The notes below the pieces were generated by a model, which was given only the letters and a program-made list of their open reading frames with translations, was not told the DNA's origin and did not search any database. From Planctomycetales bacterium (GTDB lineage: Bacteria > Planctomycetota > Phycisphaerae > SM23-33), in contig JAUVIQ010000145.1 in NCBI GenBank assembly GCA_030592655.1, positions 1 through 8,223 on the forward strand: DNA of 8,223 nucleotides. Reading direction: 5' to 3'. The stretch's first letter is position 1; every line of letters starts with the position of its first letter. Positions 6,559 through 8,223 of the stretch are shown piece after piece. The position numbers and the translations under genes were made by a program.

Positions 6559-8080
6559 TGTCGCCGCATTCCTTTTCTAAAATTGTGTCTATTGACTCTT
6601 GGTCGGGCATTCGATTTTTTATATGCCTGCCAAGGCGGATAAGTTCCTGGCGAGAAGGATATCGCATCTTTCGCAAGTCCGTCGCGTTGACCTGCGTATG
6701 GCCGCTGAAAAGCCGGAAGTATTGATCGCATAGCGTCGAATTCAGAAACAGCGCCAATCCTTTTGCCAGGCTAGGCGGCATGCCTTGTCCCCTTGCATGG
6801 TAATAATTGAGATGGTTCTCAAGGCCAATCGATGTCGCTTTGATCCTGTGCGGGTCATAGATCGCCGCGACCACACGCCGACGTTCTTCTTTCGCTGTGA
6901 ATCGCTTGGTCAGCACGTAGTATCCTGAAGCGATCATCAAATCCAATGTTTGTTTTGATAACATGATTGCGTCGGGTTTTTTCCCGTTCACCAAAGGCCA
7001 GTTAACAAAGCCATTTTCAAAATGACACGGATACACCAAAGGCGCTGTTCCATTTTCAGGTTTAGACCTTAAATATTCGCTCGCCCGGAAATCCACAACT
7101 CGCCCCGTGGAAACATCCAGACCCAGATCACCCAAAGTAGTCTCAAAACGCGCCATTCGTTCCATGACCGTATCGCCCTCACCATCCAGAACAAGATGGA
7201 TGAATGCGTCAGAATCACCGGGCAAGACTACGCGTTCGAAAGGCGCCTTTCTCATGGTTGTCATGTTAAAATCTAATCCTTCCGAAGCGGAAATCTGAAC
7301 ATGCCTGGGCTGCGGTTCGTTTCTCACGGCATGAAAGATCACGTTTTCCTGCAAGACGGCATCATCAGAGAATGCTGTCTTTCGCGAGTTGAAAACATGA
7401 ACGCGACGAAGACTCATCGATTCCAATAGCGCCTTGCGAAAGCGGCGGAAATATGGGCCATTACAGAAACTGCGTGGAGTAATAGCAACCAATTCACCCG
7501 ATGGTTCCAATAGCCTCGATGCCAACCACACAAACGCTGCGTACAGGTTCGATGTTTCCATTCCGGCAGCACTAAGCATCTTCCGAGTTGCTGTCTGTCC
7601 GTTAATCTTTTTGTATGGCGGATTAAGGATTGCATGAGTGAATCTTTTTCTCTCTTGGGCAAATAGCCCATCACCCAGCTGCGCAAGAGACGCTGAAATG
7701 AAGTCTTCTTTAAAAATGGTTCCCTCAAATCCGATTTCGACCTGCTCGCATGTGTTTCGACAGAATTCCATCACTTCATTCAGGCAAGGCAGAACTCGCT
7801 CGTCGTTCTCAAACGCTACTACTTCAATCGACTTCGGTTTATGATCACGACAACAAAACGATTGTACACTCGCAGCAAACAAAGCACCTGCGCCGGCCCC
7901 CGCATCCAAAATCCTCACGTTCACGAGATTTCTCTCGAATAGAGACGCCATGAATCGGGCTATTGGTGCGGGGGTCAGAAACTGACCTATTTCTGAACGG
8001 CTCCTACGACAAGTCGTACCGTTTATCACCAGTCGTGCTTTATCGGCTGGACAAAGCAGATCCATCGTTCGAGTATCCAT
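6551..8080 (-). CDS. Type II N6-adenine DNA methyltransferase, PstI/BsuBI family
   Basis: Predicted modification enzyme of 509 residues, close to M.PstI (507) and M.BsuBI (501). It should transfer a methyl group from S-adenosylmethionine to N6 of the adenine in CTGCAG, protecting the host from the endonuclease. Motif X is GQFLTPAPIARF (32-43); motif I, the SAM-binding loop, is ILDAGAGAGAL (57-67); an acidic motif II-like stretch is VVAFENDE (87-94); the catalytic motif IV is NPPY (153-156). X-I-IV before a long C-terminal region is the gamma-class order; the target-recognition domain should lie in about residues 260-480. The first gene of the operon, it overlaps the endonuclease gene by 8 bases. 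The start is uncertain: the ATG at 8080 has a TATAAT box ending 9 bases away and no Shine-Dalgarno, and an in-frame ATG at codon 6 (8065) is an alternative. Hand-counted lines are about 42-43% GC against 58-65% in mfd, suggesting foreign origin. Confidence 0.93.
   Translation of the reverse strand: MDTRTMDLLCPADKARLVINGTTCRRSRSEIGQFLTPAPIARFMASLFERNLVNVRILDAGAGAGALFAASVQSFCCRDHKPKSIEVVAFENDERVLPCLNEVMEFCRNTCEQVEIGFEGTIFKEDFISASLAQLGDGLFAQERKRFTHAILNPPYKKINGQTATRKMLSAAGMETSNLYAAFVWLASRLLEPSGELVAITPRSFCNGPYFRRFRKALLESMSLRRVHVFNSRKTAFSDDAVLQENVIFHAVRNEPQPRHVQISASEGLDFNMTTMRKAPFERVVLPGDSDAFIHLVLDGEGDTVMERMARFETTLGDLGLDVSTGRVVDFRASEYLRSKPENGTAPLVYPCHFENGFVNWPLVNGKKPDAIMLSKQTLDLMIASGYYVLTKRFTAKEERRRVVAAIYDPHRIKATSIGLENHLNYYHARGQGMPPSLAKGLALFLNSTLCDQYFRLFSGHTQVNATDLRKMRYPSRQELIRLGRHIKNRMPDQESIDTILEKECGDNE
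6569..6574 (-). promoter_or_regulatory. Ribosome binding site of the endonuclease gene
   Basis: On the minus strand AAGGAA lies inside the last codons of the methyltransferase gene, 10 bases before the endonuclease ATG (6558). It is the clearest Shine-Dalgarno-like element I see at a gene start in this window and supports this start over other candidates. Combined with the 8-base overlap, it suggests that ribosomes finishing the methyltransferase restart on the endonuclease. Confidence 0.5.
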
Positions 8081-8089
8081 GATGAATTT

Positions 8090-8100
8090 ATTATACCTTC
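8090..8100 (-). promoter_or_regulatory. -10-like element (GAAGGTATAAT) of the restriction-modification operon
   Basis: On the minus strand a perfect TATAAT (8095-8090) ends 9 bases before the ATG at 8080, preceded by GAAGG, giving the same 11-mer as found before the isomerase gene. No convincing -35 hexamer is visible at 16-18 bases. A short palindrome CTAC-A-GTAG (8107-8115) lies in the spacer and -35 zone and could be where a regulator or the methyltransferase itself acts. Transcription would start at or within a few bases of the ATG, implying a leaderless mRNA or use of the ATG at codon 6. Confidence 0.45.
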
Positions 8101-8144
8101 ATAATACTACAGTAGGTAGGCTGGGACTCCGCTCCGCTACGTCC

Positions 8145-8160
8145 TCCGGAATACGCCGGA
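8145..8160. repeat. Short inverted repeat TCCGG/CCGGA
   Basis: TCCGG (8145-8149) and CCGGA (8156-8160) flank a 6-base spacer. Just before it come GGAC (8124-8127) and GTCC (8141-8144), enclosing a tandem TCCGC repeat. The stretch 8121-8160 is GC-rich and sits between AT-rich flanks. It is noncoding and may be part of a dispersed hairpin-type repeat, but a single copy cannot show that. Confidence 0.3.
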
Positions 8161-8165
8161 TCAAC

Positions 8166-8180
8166 ATAATCGAATAATCG
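8166..8180. repeat. Direct repeat ATAATCG, two copies
   Basis: ATAATCG occurs at 8166-8172 and again at 8174-8180, an 8-base period. It lies about 70 bases upstream of the -10 box of the methyltransferase gene. It could be an operator for the restriction-modification operon or a chance repeat; no controller protein gene is in the window. Confidence 0.3.
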
Positions 8181-8192
8181 TAACACTCGCAT

Positions 8193-8223
8193 CCAAGTTG
8201 GATCAAACTTGGGGGCAGGTCCA
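8193..8223. mobile_element. Possible terminal remnant of an IS3-family (IS150-like) insertion sequence
   Basis: Read inward from the window edge on the minus strand, the sequence begins TGGACCTGCCCCCAAGTTTG. This resembles, from memory, the TG...CCCCC...AAGTT ends of IS150-group IS3-family elements, which finish in TG/CA. CCAAGTT (8193-8199) and AACTTGG (8206-8212) also form a 7-bp inverted repeat with a 6-base loop. The inward side holds no transposase, so if this is an IS end it is a solitary remnant. The window stops exactly at the CA, which might also reflect an assembly break at a repeat. Evidence is only resemblance. Confidence 0.25.

Noticed and set aside
6025..6642. 205-residue plus-strand open frame opposite the endonuclease
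   Set aside because: It is antisense to clear PstI/BsuBI-family sequence and shows no domain of its own.
1..8223. CRISPR array, tRNA or rRNA genes
   Set aside because: No regularly spaced repeats and no tRNA- or rRNA-like stretches were seen on reading both strands; the intergenic gaps are all under 150 bases.

Overview
The window looks like a piece of a didermic (Gram-negative-type) bacterial chromosome of moderately high GC. The Mfd sequence (CarD-like domain followed by YVGAGRARPTLSRLG) and a lipoprotein-type foldase next to it are compatible with Planctomycetota or a related phylum. That placement is from memory of family sequences and is tentative.

Layout. (1) 2-2995, plus strand: the C-terminal ~87% of the transcription-repair coupling factor Mfd; its N-terminus lies upstream of the window. 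(2) 3007-4212, plus strand: a SurA/PpiC-type peptidyl-prolyl isomerase lipoprotein 11 bases after mfd. (3) 4220-4267: a large stem-loop between two convergent genes. (4) 4260-5450, minus strand: an Eis-like GNAT acetyltransferase with both residues expected of the Eis active site. (5) 5451-5589: a 139-base intergenic stretch with a promoter for the acetyltransferase and small inverted repeats. (6) 8080-5590, minus strand: a two-gene Type II restriction-modification operon of the PstI/BsuBI family, N6-adenine methyltransferase first, endonuclease second, overlapping by 8 bases. (7) 8081-8223: noncoding DNA with the methyltransferase promoter, a direct repeat, short inverted repeats, and at the very edge a sequence resembling the end of an IS3-family insertion sequence.

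How the parts fit. mfd and the foldase are housekeeping genes (repair of transcription-blocking lesions; envelope protein folding). The restriction-modification pair is an accessory defence or selfish module: it is AT-richer than mfd in hand-counted lines, stands alone without a controller gene in view, and is bordered by a possible insertion-sequence remnant, which together suggest acquisition by transfer. The likely target is CTGCAG, and by eye this hexamer does not occur in the window.

The most distinctive signal outside the genes is at the promoters. Three transcription starts (foldase, acetyltransferase, methyltransferase) have a TATAAT-like box ending only 9-11 bases before the ATG, with no well-placed Shine-Dalgarno, as in leaderless transcription. 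Two of them share the identical 11-mer GAAGGTATAAT. I found no wholly new multi-gene system.
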